64,000 bases of DNA from Rikenellaceae bacterium (GCA_015059685.1 SUZW01000006.1:1-64000), one strand, 5' to 3'; positions 32,181-41,683 are shown, counted from the first letter of the stretch. Numbers and translations: made by a program. The notes: generated from the letters alone by a model not told the origin.

Positions 32181-33854
32181 ATGGCAGACGAAAAAATCAT
32201 ATTCTCGATGGTCGGGGTGTCCAAGACATTCCAGAACCAAAAGAAGGTGTTGAACAACATCTACCTCTCATTCTTCTACGGTGCGAAGATTGGTATTATC
32301 GGCTTGAACGGCTCGGGTAAATCGACCCTGATGAAGATTATTGCGGGCATAGATAAGAACTTTCAGGGTGAGGTCGTTTTCTCACCAGGCTACAGCGTGG
32401 GCTACCTCGAGCAGGAGCCTCTGCTCGACAACAACAAGACCGTGAAGGAGGTAGTCGAGGAGGGTTGTGCCGAAACGGTAGCGCTACTCAAAGAGTACGA
32501 GGATATCAATATAAAACTCTGCGAGCCGATGGATGACGACGAGATGAACCGCCTTATCGAGCGTCAGGGCGAACTCTACGAGAAGATTGACCATGTGAAT
32601 GGCTGGGAGATAGACAGCGTGTTGGAGCGTGCTATGGATGCTCTGCGTTGTCCTGCACCCGACGAGAATGTGGCGCACCTCTCGGGAGGTGAGCGTCGTC
32701 GTGTGGCGTTGTGTCGTCTGCTGTTGCAGCAACCCGATGTGTTGTTGCTCGACGAGCCTACCAACCACCTCGATGCCGAGTCTATCGACTGGTTGGAGCA
32801 GCACCTGCAGCAGTATAAGGGTACGGTAATCGCTGTGACCCACGACCGCTACTTCTTGGACAATGTTGCGGGTTGGATATTGGAGCTCGACCGTGGCGAG
32901 GGTATTCCTTGGAAGGGAAACTACTCGGGTTGGCTCGACCAGAAGACCAAGCGTATGGCTATGGAGGAGAAGCAGGAGTCGAAGCGCAGAAAGACCTTGG
33001 AGCGAGAGTTGGAGTGGGTGAATATGAACCCTTCGGGTCGTCGTGCCAAGAGCAAGGCTCGTCTGTCGGCCTACGACAAGATGCTCAACGAGGATACAAA
33101 GCAGAAGGAGGAGAAACTCGAAATCTACATCCCGAACGGACCACGCTTGGGCGATGTCGTTATCGAGGCAAATGGCGTGTCGAAGGCCTTTGGCGATAGG
33201 GTGTTGTACGAGGGTTTGGACTTTAAGTTGCCACCGGCAGGTATCGTGGGTGTGATTGGACCGAACGGTACGGGTAAGACCACACTGTTCCGTATGATTA
33301 TGGGCTTGGAGGAGCCTACAAGCGGAACCTTCACCGTGGGTCAGACCGTGAAACTCGCCTATGTGGACCAGCAGCACAAGTCTATCGACCCCGAGAAGAC
33401 TGTCTATGAGGTAATCTCGCAGAATAGCGAGTGGGTGCAGTTGGGCAACCGCCAGGTGCCGGCTCGTGCCTATGTAGCACGCTTCAACTTTACGGGTGCA
33501 GACCAGGAGAAGAAGTGTGGCGTATTGTCGGGCGGTGAGCGAAACCGCTTGCACTTGGCCTTGGCACTGAAGGAGGAGGGTAATGTGATTTTGCTCGACG
33601 AGCCTACCAACGATATCGATGTAAACACCCTTCGTGCCTTGGAGGAGGGCTTGGAGCACTTCGCAGGCTGCGCTGTGGTTATCTCGCACGACCGTTGGTT
33701 CTTGGACCGTATCGCTACCCATATCCTCTCATTCGAGGGCGACTCGAAAGTAGTATTCTACGAGGGCTCCTACTCGGAGTACGAGGAGTGGAAGAAGGCG
33801 CAGGGTATGGATACCACACCACACCGAGTAAAGTACCGCAAGCTTGTTGAGTAA
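32181..33854 (+). CDS. ettA: ABC-F translation factor EttA
   Basis: This cytosolic ATPase binds the ribosomal E site and tunes early elongation with energy charge. There are two ABC domains: Walker A GLNGSGKST (41-49) with LSGGERRRV and LDEPTNHLD, and a second with GPNGTGKTT (near 360) and LSGGERNRLHLALAL. The interdomain linker (about 240-320) contains the EttA-type arm and the NPSGRRAKSKARLSAYD segment. The 557 residues match EttA. It has its own promoter. Confidence 0.95.
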   Translation: MADEKIIFSMVGVSKTFQNQKKVLNNIYLSFFYGAKIGIIGLNGSGKSTLMKIIAGIDKNFQGEVVFSPGYSVGYLEQEPLLDNNKTVKEVVEEGCAETVALLKEYEDINIKLCEPMDDDEMNRLIERQGELYEKIDHVNGWEIDSVLERAMDALRCPAPDENVAHLSGGERRRVALCRLLLQQPDVLLLDEPTNHLDAESIDWLEQHLQQYKGTVIAVTHDRYFLDNVAGWILELDRGEGIPWKGNYSGWLDQKTKRMAMEEKQESKRRKTLERELEWVNMNPSGRRAKSKARLSAYDKMLNEDTKQKEEKLEIYIPNGPRLGDVVIEANGVSKAFGDRVLYEGLDFKLPPAGIVGVIGPNGTGKTTLFRMIMGLEEPTSGTFTVGQTVKLAYVDQQHKSIDPEKTVYEVISQNSEWVQLGNRQVPARAYVARFNFTGADQEKKCGVLSGGERNRLHLALALKEEGNVILLDEPTNDIDVNTLRALEEGLEHFAGCAVVISHDRWFLDRIATHILSFEGDSKVVFYEGSYSEYEEWKKAQGMDTTPHRVKYRKLVE

Positions 33855-33857
33855 AAA

Positions 33858-33890
33858 TAGCCATTGGCCATTAGCCATTGGCCATTAGCT
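33858..33890. repeat. TTAGCCA heptad array after ettA
   Basis: Tandem TAGCCAT/TGGCCAT units, inverted relative to the GCTAATN array at 33924-33953. The two could fold into a large imperfect hairpin upstream of the KilA-N gene. Confidence 0.75.
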
Positions 33891-33930
33891 AAAATAGGAG
33901 AAAACATAATATAAATTCAAAGAGCTAATA

Positions 33931-33978
33931 GCTAATGGCTAACAGCTAATAGCCCCTAAAAAACTATGGCACAGAAAC
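33931..33978 (+). repeat. Direct repeat copy 1 (KilA-N start region)
   Basis: 48 bases running from GCTAATGGCTAACAGC through AGCCCCTAAAAAA into ATGGCACAGAAAC, the first codons of the KilA-N gene. It matches 34787-34842 except for one missing heptad and one missing A. Confidence 0.92.
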
Positions 33979-34775
33979 AGACCATTCATATCGAAAATTC
34001 GGAGATAGCCGTTATCAACCATGGTACGGAGGATTATATCTCTTTGACTGATATGGCTCATAGCCAAATGCAGGAGCATATAATTTTCCGATGGTTAAGC
34101 CTTAAAAGCACTATCGAATATATCGGAGAGTGGGAGTTGCTGTACAATCCCAATTTTAATTATACCGAATTCGGTACAATTAGAAATGCTGCGGGTAGCA
34201 ATAACTTTGTGCTATCTGTTAAAACTTGGATTGAGAAGACAAACGCTATTGGCATTGTGGCAAAGGCTGGTCGATATGGCGGAACATTCGCTCATAAGGA
34301 TATAGCGTACCACTTTGGTATGTGGATTAGTCCTCGCTTTCAGTTGTTATTAGTTAAAGAGTACCAAAAATTACAAGAAGAGAAGCAAAAACTGCTTGGT
34401 TGGACCGCCAAAAGAGAGTTGTCAAAGATAAACTATCATATTCACACTGATGCAATAAAAAATCATCTCATTCCACAAGAACTAACGCCCAAGCAAATAT
34501 CTTATGTATATGCAAATGAGGCGGATGTTCTTAATGTTGCACTATTTGGTCTAACCGCCAAAGAGTGGCGTGATGCAAATCCCGACTTGAAAGGCAATAT
34601 TCGTGATTATGCAACTATCAACGAACTTATATGTCTATCGAATATGGAGAATTTGAACGCCGTTCTCATTAACGAAAATATACCTCAACGAGAAAGGCTG
34701 ATAAAACTCAATCAAATAGCCATTCAGCAAATGAGAGTATTGGAAGAGTCAAACAAAAGAGTATTACTAAAATAA
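33966..34775 (+). CDS. KilA-N domain protein
   Basis: This 269-residue protein has a KilA-N DNA-binding domain at about 20-120 (YISLTDMA; an FIIRWL-like stretch; VKTWIEKTNAIGIVAKAGRYGGTFAHKDIAYHFGMWISPRFQLLL) and a C-terminal region (about 150-269) of the type found in free-standing KilA-N proteins of Bacteroidetes (TPKQISYVYANEADVLNVALFG). Such genes come from phages and mobile elements; no other phage gene is present. It looks richer in A/T than its neighbours. It is bracketed by direct repeats that include the hisS start region, as if inserted in front of hisS. Confidence 0.88.
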   Translation: MAQKQTIHIENSEIAVINHGTEDYISLTDMAHSQMQEHIIFRWLSLKSTIEYIGEWELLYNPNFNYTEFGTIRNAAGSNNFVLSVKTWIEKTNAIGIVAKAGRYGGTFAHKDIAYHFGMWISPRFQLLLVKEYQKLQEEKQKLLGWTAKRELSKINYHIHTDAIKNHLIPQELTPKQISYVYANEADVLNVALFGLTAKEWRDANPDLKGNIRDYATINELICLSNMENLNAVLINENIPQRERLIKLNQIAIQQMRVLEESNKRVLLK

Positions 34776-34786
34776 ATTTAACAAAA

Positions 34787-34842
34787 GCTAATGGCTAACA
34801 GCTAATAGCTAATAGCCCCTAAAAAAACTATGGCACAGAAAC
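34787..34842 (+). repeat. Direct repeat copy 2 (hisS start region)
   Basis: 56 bases including the heptad array, AGCCCCTAAAAAAACT and the first codons of hisS (ATGGCACAGAAAC). Partner of 33931-33978. Confidence 0.92.
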
Positions 34843-36173
34843 CATCTATTCCAAAGGGAACACGAGATTTTTCGCCTATCGAAACGGCTCGTCGTTCCTA
34901 CATATTCGACACTATTGCCGAGGTCTTCCGCAACTACGGCTTCGCCTCTATCGAGACACCTTCGATGGAGAACCTATCGACCCTTATGGGTAAATATGGC
35001 GAGGAGGGCGACAAGCTCCTCTTCAAAATTCTCAACTCGGGCGATTTCGGAGCAAACCTCAACGACGAGGAGGTGCGCCAAGCTCACCGCATCTGCGAGA
35101 AGGGTTTAAGATATGATTTGACCGTTCCGTTTGCCCGCTATGTTGTGCAGCACCAGAACGAGATAACATTCCCATTCAAGCGTTATCAAATTCAGCCTGT
35201 ATGGCGTGCCGACCGCCCACAGAAGGGCCGTTATCGTGAGTTCTACCAGTGCGATGTCGATATTATCGGCTCTCGCTCGCTTATGAACGAGGTGGAGTTG
35301 ATTTCGATTGTGGAGCGTGTATTCGGCAAGCTCGGCATAAATGTGGTGTTGAAGTTGAACAACCGCAAAGTCCTCTACGGCATTGCCGAGGTTATGGGAC
35401 ATGCCGACAAGATGATTGATATCACCGTAGCCATCGACAAACTCGAAAAGATTGGCTTGGAGAATGTTAAGGCCGAGTTGGCTGAGCGCGGTATCGAGGC
35501 CGATGCTGTGGCGAAGTTGGAGCCTATCCTCACCTTGAGTGGCTCGACAGAGGAGAAGTTGGCACAGCTCGAAACCATCCTCGCAGCAAGCGAAACGGGC
35601 TTGAAGGGCGTGGAGGAGCTACGCACCGTATTCTCTGCGGTGGAGGCTCTCGGCATCGAGTTGGAGGTAGAGTTGGACCTCTCGTTGGCTCGTGGTTTGA
35701 ACTACTACACCGGTGCTATCTTCGAGGTTAAGGCGAAGGATTTTGCTATCGGCTCAATCTGCGGAGGTGGTCGCTACGACAACTTGACGGGCATCTTCGG
35801 TATGCCTGATGTCTCGGGCGTGGGTATCTCGTTTGGTGCCGACCGCATCTACGATGTTATGGTTGGCTTGGATTTGTTCCCTGCCGATGTAACCTGCTTG
35901 ACAAAGGTGTTGTTCATAAACCTTGGCGAGGCAGAGGGGTTGGCATCGTTGCGTTGCGCAAAGGCGTTGCGTGATGCCGGTATCTCGACCGAGGTATATC
36001 CCGACTCGGCAAAGATGAAGAAGCAGATGGAGTACGCCAACCGTCGCCAAATTCCGTATGTCGTAATTATCGGCAGCAACGAGCTCTCGGAGGGCAAGGC
36101 TACGGTTAAGAATATGCAGTCGGGCGAACAAGTTTGTGTTCCGTTTGAGGAGATTGCAAGCGTTATCAAATAG
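34830..36173 (+). CDS. hisS: Histidyl-tRNA synthetase
   Basis: This class II synthetase charges tRNA-His. The start is [14 protein letters not shown]; motif 1 is near 10-80, motif 2 contains [28 protein letters not shown] with the family's GRYREF, the His-specific [12 protein letters not shown] lies near 290, and the anticodon-binding domain ends the protein. The 447 residues are normal for the Bacteroidetes type. Its leader carries the second copy of the repeat that precedes the KilA-N gene. The DedA gene follows 8 bases after the stop. Confidence 0.96.
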   Translation: MAQKPSIPKGTRDFSPIETARRSYIFDTIAEVFRNYGFASIETPSMENLSTLMGKYGEEGDKLLFKILNSGDFGANLNDEEVRQAHRICEKGLRYDLTVPFARYVVQHQNEITFPFKRYQIQPVWRADRPQKGRYREFYQCDVDIIGSRSLMNEVELISIVERVFGKLGINVVLKLNNRKVLYGIAEVMGHADKMIDITVAIDKLEKIGLENVKAELAERGIEADAVAKLEPILTLSGSTEEKLAQLETILAASETGLKGVEELRTVFSAVEALGIELEVELDLSLARGLNYYTGAIFEVKAKDFAIGSICGGGRYDNLTGIFGMPDVSGVGISFGADRIYDVMVGLDLFPADVTCLTKVLFINLGEAEGLASLRCAKALRDAGISTEVYPDSAKMKKQMEYANRRQIPYVVIIGSNELSEGKATVKNMQSGEQVCVPFEEIASVIK

Positions 36174-36181
36174 TTTTGGAT

Positions 36182-36814
36182 ATGGGATTGGATTCTGCGG
36201 AATTGGTACAATGGTACTTGGATAATATGAACTATGGAAGCATCACTCTGTTGATGGCGATTGAGAGTTCGTTTATTCCATTTCCGAGTGAGGTGGTTGT
36301 TCCGCCTGCGGCATATAAGGCGGCAGCAAGTGGCGAGCTGAATGTGTGGTTGGTGGTCTTTTTCGCTACGTTCGGTGCGTTGATTGGCGCATTTATAAAC
36401 TACTTCCTTGCCGTATGGCTCGGCAGACCTATCGTCTATAAGTTTGCTAATAGCCGTATCGGTCACATGTGCCTGCTCGATGAGCAGAAGGTCGTAAAGG
36501 CGGAGGAGTTCTTCGTGCGTTATGGTGTGGCTGCAACGCTCGTTGGCCGATTGGTGCCTGCGGTGCGTCAGCTTATCTCCATACCGGCAGGCTTGGCACG
36601 AATGAATATCGCCAAATTTGCCCTCTTCACGGCTATCGGTGCAGGGCTGTGGAACGGAGTGTTGGCAGCCTTGGGCTACTTCCTCGAGGCGGTAGTTCCC
36701 GAAGATCAACTTATCGCCACCGTAACCAAGTATAGCCACGAAATAGGCTACGGCATTATTGCGGTGGTGGCATTGGCACTCGCCTTTATTATCTACAAGG
36801 GAGTGAAGAAATAG
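36182..36814 (+). CDS. DedA-family membrane protein
   Basis: This 210-residue inner-membrane protein has about five hydrophobic segments and the DedA signatures ESSFIPFPSEVVVPPA (about 22-37) and a conserved Arg-rich stretch VGRLVPAVRQLISIPAGLARM. DedA proteins are implicated in moving undecaprenyl phosphate or lipids across the membrane and in proton-dependent homeostasis. The ATG at 36182 is preferred over an upstream TTG. It is probably co-transcribed with hisS. Confidence 0.9.
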   Translation: MGLDSAELVQWYLDNMNYGSITLLMAIESSFIPFPSEVVVPPAAYKAAASGELNVWLVVFFATFGALIGAFINYFLAVWLGRPIVYKFANSRIGHMCLLDEQKVVKAEEFFVRYGVAATLVGRLVPAVRQLISIPAGLARMNIAKFALFTAIGAGLWNGVLAALGYFLEAVVPEDQLIATVTKYSHEIGYGIIAVVALALAFIIYKGVKK

Positions 36815-36852
36815 CTGCAAGCTATTTCAATTGACAATTGAAAATTTGGCTT

Positions 36853-36953
36853 TTAGCCATTGGCCATTAGCCATTAGCTTTTTTAGTTAGTAGTGAGTAG
36901 AGAGTAGTGAGTAGTTTTTAATTTTGCATTTCTCTCGTCTCTCGTCTCTCGTC
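36853..36953. repeat. Three different heptad arrays upstream of aroE
   Basis: In order: TTAGCCA-type (36853-36880), AGTNAGT-type AGTTAGT AGTGAGT AGAGAGT AGTGAGT (36885-36914), and TCTCGTC x3 (36933-36953). All keep a 7-base period although their sequences are unrelated. The last ends 7 bases before the aroE ATG. Confidence 0.88.
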
Positions 36954-36960
36954 TAAAATT

Positions 36961-37677
36961 ATGAAACACTTTGCACTGATAGGCTTTCCGCTTGGACACT
37001 CGCTCTCGGCAGCATATTTTGCCGAGAAGTTCGAGCGTGAGGGCATTGCAGCCGACTACACGCCCCTCGCCATTCAGCGTGTCGAGGAGGTGCTGCCTCA
37101 CTGCGAGAGCCTTGCAGGCTTCAATGTCACCATACCTCACAAGCAAGCTATTATCCCGCTGCTTGCCGCAATAAGCGACGAGGCAGAGGCGGTGGGTGCA
37201 GTGAACTGCGTGAAGGTCACCACCGAGGGCTTGGTGGGCTACAACACCGATGTCGTGGGCATCCGCAAGTCGTTGGAGGGGGTTGAGTTGCAGGGCGCAA
37301 AGGCACTCGTTCTCGGCACGGGAGGTGCATCGAAGGCGGTGCAGTATGTGCTACATGAGGGCGGAGCCGAGGTGCAGGTCGTATCTCGCACACGAGGTGT
37401 GGCCGATTTGACCTACGATGATTTAAGCGAGGAGCTCGTTCGAGAGAGCCGTATCATCGTAAATACCACGCCACTCGGGATGTTTCCGAACACAGATAGT
37501 GCGCCTGCGTTGCCTTACAAGGCTCTTACAAGCGCACATACACTCTTCGATTGTGTCTATAACCCTCGCCTGACCAAGTTCCTGAAGCTCGGTGCCGAGC
37601 AGGGTGCCCGCACGATAGATGGTCTGCGAATGTTCTACTCACAGGCCGAAGCATCGTGGCAGATCTGGACAGAATAG
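36961..37677 (+). CDS. aroE: Shikimate dehydrogenase
   Basis: This NADPH-dependent enzyme of the aromatic amino acid pathway converts 3-dehydroshikimate to shikimate. Substrate-binding S14 and S16 (GHSLS), catalytic K61 in NVTIPHKQ (55-62), and the cofactor motif GTGGASKAV (about 120-128) are visible. At 238 residues it is about 30 shorter than E. coli AroE, as in Bacteroidetes homologues. No other aro gene is adjacent. Its stop overlaps a hairpin shared with rubrerythrin. Confidence 0.93.
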   Translation: MKHFALIGFPLGHSLSAAYFAEKFEREGIAADYTPLAIQRVEEVLPHCESLAGFNVTIPHKQAIIPLLAAISDEAEAVGAVNCVKVTTEGLVGYNTDVVGIRKSLEGVELQGAKALVLGTGGASKAVQYVLHEGGAEVQVVSRTRGVADLTYDDLSEELVRESRIIVNTTPLGMFPNTDSAPALPYKALTSAHTLFDCVYNPRLTKFLKLGAEQGARTIDGLRMFYSQAEASWQIWTE

Positions 37678-37695
37678 CTCTATCGAGGCTATTCT
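37671..37695. terminator. Hairpin spanning the aroE and rubrerythrin stops
   Basis: AGAATAGC (37671-37678) pairs with GCTATTCT (37688-37695), with a 9-base loop, between convergent genes only 16 bases apart. The T tract is weak, so the call is tentative. Confidence 0.4.
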
Positions 37696-38272
37696 AATAA
37701 TTCTCTTTCTTTGGCTCGAAATAGCTCTGCGGATGCAGACAGGTAGGGCAGATGCGTGGAGCATCCTTTGCCTTGCAGATGTAGCCGCAGTTACGACATT
37801 GCCACCACAGCTCCTCATCTCGGTGGAAGAAGTTGCCGTCGGTGAGGCGTGAGAGCAGTTTGAGGTAGCGATTTTCGTGCTCTACCTCCACGCTCGACAC
37901 CATCTTGAAGGCCCTGGCAATATCCGCAAAACCCTCCTCCTCGGCTGTTGCAGCAAAGGTGGGGTAGAGTGTATCCCACTCCTCTCGTTCTCCCTCGGCC
38001 GCAGCGAGAAGGTTCTCCTCGGTTGTGCCGATGCGCCCTGCAGGGTATGTAGCGTTGTCTATCTCGGCCTTGCCACCCTCCAAGAACTTGAAGAATAGCT
38101 CGGCATGCTCCTGCTCCTGTGCTGCCGTCTCGTCGAATATGGCGGCAATCTGTTCGTAGCCCTCCTTGCGTGCCCGCTTGGCGAAGAAGTTGTAGCGGTT
38201 ACGGGCTTGCGACTCACCCGCAAAGGCCTTCAGAAGATTTTGTTCGGTGCGTGTTCCTTTGATACTTTTCAT
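37694..38272 (-). CDS. rbr: Rubrerythrin
   Basis: This non-heme iron peroxidase of anaerobes reduces hydrogen peroxide. The N-terminal ferritin-like four-helix domain has the di-iron pattern FAGESQARNRY, DETAAQEQEHAELF and the later EREEWDTLYP and EVEHENRYLKLL segments. The C-terminal rubredoxin-like domain has two CxxC pairs (CRNCGY and CPTCLH). The 192 residues match the family. It lies downstream of dcuB on the same strand and indicates an anaerobic, oxygen-exposed lifestyle. Confidence 0.96.
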   Translation of the reverse strand: MKSIKGTRTEQNLLKAFAGESQARNRYNFFAKRARKEGYEQIAAIFDETAAQEQEHAELFFKFLEGGKAEIDNATYPAGRIGTTEENLLAAAEGEREEWDTLYPTFAATAEEEGFADIARAFKMVSSVEVEHENRYLKLLSRLTDGNFFHRDEELWWQCRNCGYICKAKDAPRICPTCLHPQSYFEPKKENY

Positions 38273-38334
38273 AGAGTAAAAATAGTTAGATTATCGAGCC
38301 TACCACCGACAAAATGCGTGCCATTTTCGCTATG

Positions 38335-39633
38335 TTAGAATAGCTGTATCAGCAGAAGTCCGACGGAGATGGATACCACGGTTGTGATAAGTCCGGGCAT
38401 CATAAAGGAGTGGTTGAGTATCCACTTGCCGATGCCTGTTGTGCCCGTGCGGTCGAAGTTTATGGCCGCAATGATAGTAGGGTAGTTCGGGATGAAGAAG
38501 TAGCCATTTACGGCAGGGAAGAGGGCTATCATCATCATTGGCGAGATGCCGAGGGCGATGCCCAATGGTGCTATGGCACGGATTGTTGCCGCCTGGCTGT
38601 AGAGCAAGATAGACATCACAAAGAGTGCCACACCAAAGAGCCACGGCATCTGCGAAACGACGCTCTCGATTGAGCCCTTCAACTCTGCGATATTGCCATT
38701 TATGAAGGTGTCACCCATCCACGCAATACCGAATATGGCAATCACAGCCTGCATACCTGCCGAGAATATCGAGCCTTTAGCCGCCTCGATGCCGCTTGTG
38801 CGGGTGAGCAGAAGGATGAGTGCTGCAGCCGAAAGCATCAGTATCTCGATAAGTAACGGCATACTCAAGATTGAGCTATCGAAAGATGGTCGAAGCGAAG
38901 GTATCGAACCGAAGAGCACGATAAGTAGGGTGGTGATAAGGAAGATAGCCACCGAGAGTCGTGCCTTGGTGAGGTTCTTCACATCGGTAAGTTGGGTGTG
39001 TTGGTTGTCGAGTAGACCCGCCTTGAGTCGCTTGATATACTCGGGGTCATTGACAAGCTCTTTGCCTACACGCATAGAGTAGAATGCACCCGCAAGAATA
39101 CCGATTATGGTCGCCGGAATACATATCTTCAGAATGTCGAACAAGCTGATACCGAAGCCCGTAAGCATACCCAGTAACGCCACCGTAGCGGCCGATATAG
39201 GGCTTGCAGTTATGCCCTGCTGCGAGGCTATGACGGCAATGCCGAGAGGTCGCTCGGGGCGAATTTTGGTCTCGGTAGCCACCTCTGCAATAACGGGAAG
39301 GAGCGAGTATGCCACATGCCCTGTTCCTGCAAGGAAGGTGAATGTGTAGGTCACAAGCGGTGCAAGGATGGTGATGTGTGCGGGGTTACGGCGCAGAATA
39401 CGCTCGGCAATGCGCACCATATAGTCGAGACCTCCGGCCGCCTGCATACACGATGCAGCCGATATCACAGCGGCAATCATCAACATAACATCTATTGGTG
39501 GTGATGTCGGCTCCAAGCCAAATACAAAGGTGAGCACGGCCAAGCCAATGCCACCCATAACACCAAGACCAATGCCTCCGAGTCGGGCACCTACGATTAT
39601 GGCTGCAAGTACAAAAAGAAATTGAATAAGCAT
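38335..39633 (-). CDS. dcuB: Anaerobic C4-dicarboxylate transporter (DcuA/DcuB type)
   Basis: An inner-membrane exchanger, usually succinate out for fumarate, malate or aspartate in. The start MLIQFLFVLAA (39633) gives 432 residues, with about 10-12 hydrophobic segments; IASQQGITASPISAA and the LAGTGHVAYSLLPVIAE segment are characteristic of Dcu proteins. Succinate efflux fits the fermentation of Bacteroidales. It starts 14 bases after the metal ABC ATPase, so it may share the zinc-transport transcript. Confidence 0.92.
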   Translation of the reverse strand: MLIQFLFVLAAIIVGARLGGIGLGVMGGIGLAVLTFVFGLEPTSPPIDVMLMIAAVISAASCMQAAGGLDYMVRIAERILRRNPAHITILAPLVTYTFTFLAGTGHVAYSLLPVIAEVATETKIRPERPLGIAVIASQQGITASPISAATVALLGMLTGFGISLFDILKICIPATIIGILAGAFYSMRVGKELVNDPEYIKRLKAGLLDNQHTQLTDVKNLTKARLSVAIFLITTLLIVLFGSIPSLRPSFDSSILSMPLLIEILMLSAAALILLLTRTSGIEAAKGSIFSAGMQAVIAIFGIAWMGDTFINGNIAELKGSIESVVSQMPWLFGVALFVMSILLYSQAATIRAIAPLGIALGISPMMMIALFPAVNGYFFIPNYPTIIAAINFDRTGTTGIGKWILNHSFMMPGLITTVVSISVGLLLIQLF

Positions 39634-39647
39634 GTTTTTTTTTGAGA

Positions 39648-40400
39648 TTAGTGTTCGTGATGTTCCAGCACGGTGTGTGGGATGTGACCGTGCGATATGA
39701 TTTGAATAGGGCAGTGGTAATTCTCTAACTGCTCGGCAGTTATGATGTTCGAGTCGTGACGATGCACGGTGCGATTTACGCATACGATGCTCTTTACGAC
39801 ACTCGATATGGTGCCTATATCGTGCGACACCATAACTATCGCCATTCGCTCGTTCAGACGCTTCAGAAGTGTGTATAATTCGTTCTCAAATCGGTTATCC
39901 ACGAAGTTTGTAGGCTCGTCGAGAATAAGCAGTCGTGGCTCTATGATTATCGCACGACAGAGCAGGGCTCGCTGCATCTGGCCACCCGAAATCTCGCTGA
40001 TTTGACGCTCTGCGATATCGGCAATCTCGGTCATCTCCAAGAGCTCCATTGCACGCTTGCGGTCGTCGGCAGTGTAACGCCCCAGCAGCCCCTTCTTGGC
40101 CTGTAAACCCGACATCACAACATCTAAAACCGTTATCGGAAACGAACGATCGAACTCCGACTGCTGCGGCATATAGCCTATGCGACGAAAGCCATCGGAT
40201 GTGAGCTGTGGCGAGTAACTGACCCTACCCGTGTGGGCAACACCTCCCAAAATAGCCTGCACAAGGGTGGTCTTACCACCTCCGTTTGGGCCTATAACAC
40301 CCAGAAAATCATCGTCGTAGATATCGAGCGACACCCCCTCCAACGCAGTGGTCGTGTCGTAGTGTACCGACACCTCTTTGAGCGAAACAAGAGCGTTCAT
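39648..40400 (-). CDS. znuC: Zinc/manganese ABC transporter, ATP-binding subunit
   Basis: A 250-residue ABC ATPase for metal uptake. Walker A is GPNGGGKTT (about 37-45), the signature ISGGQMQRALLCRA, and Walker B LLILDEPTNFVD; the Q-loop MPQQ is also visible. The start MNALVSLKEV gives the normal length. It is 2 bases downstream of the substrate-binding protein. The permease is not adjacent: a matching one lies at 54558-55388. A His-rich tail (HGHIPHTVLEHHEH) ends the protein. Confidence 0.9.
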   Translation of the reverse strand: MNALVSLKEVSVHYDTTTALEGVSLDIYDDDFLGVIGPNGGGKTTLVQAILGGVAHTGRVSYSPQLTSDGFRRIGYMPQQSEFDRSFPITVLDVVMSGLQAKKGLLGRYTADDRKRAMELLEMTEIADIAERQISEISGGQMQRALLCRAIIIEPRLLILDEPTNFVDNRFENELYTLLKRLNERMAIVMVSHDIGTISSVVKSIVCVNRTVHRHDSNIITAEQLENYHCPIQIISHGHIPHTVLEHHEH

Positions 40401-40402
40401 CG

Positions 40403-41302
40403 TTACTCGGTTATTAGGGTTACGATATGGCGAATGTTGGCGAATATATCTTCGTCTAATGGGTTGATTTCCACCGCTGTAGCCCCTGCATCTTGGCATA
40501 TAACCTCGACCGATGATGCGGGAAACTCCGACTGATAGAAGATATGTTTTACACCCTCGTTACGGGCGTGTTCGATAAGCTCGGCAAGACGCTTTGCGCT
40601 CGGCTCCTTGCCCTCGTGCTCGATGGCGAGCTGCGTAAGCCCATAGTCACGAGCAAGATAGGTTAGGGCAGGGTGGTATATCACAAATGTAGCACGGGAG
40701 GAGTGTCTGCACATCTCGGCAACCTCCTCGTCTAACTCCAACAGCTTGATACATAGGGTAGTATAACGCTCCCCGTACTTTGTCGAGTCGGGCATTTCTC
40801 GGGCTATGGCGTTGTAGGCGTTCTCGGACATCCTGCCGAGTGACTTTGGCGAACACCAGATATGAGGGTCGATGCCGTGGGCGTGATGGTGTGCGTGGTC
40901 GTGACCGCAGTCGGTGCCACAATCTGCGTGGTTGTGGTGGGCGTGCGAGCAGGTACCGGCAATGAGGTCAATGCCGTGTGAAAGGTTGATAATCTGCTCG
41001 TTACGAGCTATGCGGTGGAGTAGCTGTTGCTCAAAATCGAGCAGACCTGTCGAGAATACCAGACGAGCACTTTCGAGCTCACGGAGCTGGCGTGGCGAAG
41101 GCTCGAAGGTCTCGGGCGAAGCACCTTGCGGCACAAGTACCGACACCTCGAAGTCATCTCCTAATATGCTCTCAACGATTGGCTTGAGTGGCGCAATCGA
41201 CACTATAACACGGTTCTCAACCGCAACTTTTCGCTCGGCGCAACCAACAAAAAGTAGCGCAACAAGCAGTAGCGAAAAATATGATAATTTTCTCCGTTTC
41301 AT
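40403..41302 (-). CDS. znuA: Zinc/manganese ABC transporter, substrate-binding lipoprotein
   Basis: A 299-residue cluster A-I binding protein. The signal peptide ends in a lipobox with Cys21 (LLFVGC). A His/Cys-rich loop near 120-150 (HAHHNHADC, HDHAHHHAHG), typical of zinc-specific ZnuA, precedes the metal-ligand segment DPHIWCSP. Later ligands lie in YHPALTYLARDYG. It probably captures zinc in the periplasm. Its promoter box is at 41445-41452; no Zur box was identified. Confidence 0.9.
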   Translation of the reverse strand: MKRRKLSYFSLLLVALLFVGCAERKVAVENRVIVSIAPLKPIVESILGDDFEVSVLVPQGASPETFEPSPRQLRELESARLVFSTGLLDFEQQLLHRIARNEQIINLSHGIDLIAGTCSHAHHNHADCGTDCGHDHAHHHAHGIDPHIWCSPKSLGRMSENAYNAIAREMPDSTKYGERYTTLCIKLLELDEEVAEMCRHSSRATFVIYHPALTYLARDYGLTQLAIEHEGKEPSAKRLAELIEHARNEGVKHIFYQSEFPASSVEVICQDAGATAVEINPLDEDIFANIRHIVTLITE

Positions 41303-41683
41303 ATAATGAGAGTATTTACTAAATATAAAATTTAACATAATATACATATTACACCAATAGTATATAGGAGAGTGCGAGAGGGGAGTTTTGTTCCACAAAC
41401 GACGCTGCTCTGCACAAATTGTGCTTCTCGGTGCTATCTCGTTACAAAGATAGCAATAATTTGAGAAGATTTGCTAAAATGGTTGGACTTATAGTTAGAT
41501 AAAAAAGTTTTTGTCACACCTCCTTTTTGCGTGTGGGTGTTTGGTTATCAGTGAGTTATACCAATTATCAGCCAGGCTTTAACGCTCCGAGAATTGAATA
41601 TTTCTCTCGAGTCGAGGGATTGTGCGTGAATTATTGCCGAAAAAATGAGCTAAAACAGGCCTATATATAATATAAGGTATAAA
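41303..41683. other. Gene-free region between znuA and the XRE gene
   Basis: About 380 bases with no plausible ORF. It contains the znuA promoter box and, near 41609-41624, a CTCTCGA/TCGAGGG-type dyad. Nothing else is recognised. Confidence 0.5.
41445..41452 (-). promoter_or_regulatory. znuA promoter box
   Basis: TATCTTTG on the minus strand, about 140 bases before the znuA start; no well-spaced TTG. The long leader could carry regulation. Confidence 0.5.

Noticed and set aside
32484..33722. 412-codon open frame on the minus strand
   Set aside because: Antisense to ettA, with no domain signature.
33966..34775. Prophage remnant
   Set aside because: KilA-N is the only phage-type gene; no integrase, structural gene or tRNA attachment site is seen.
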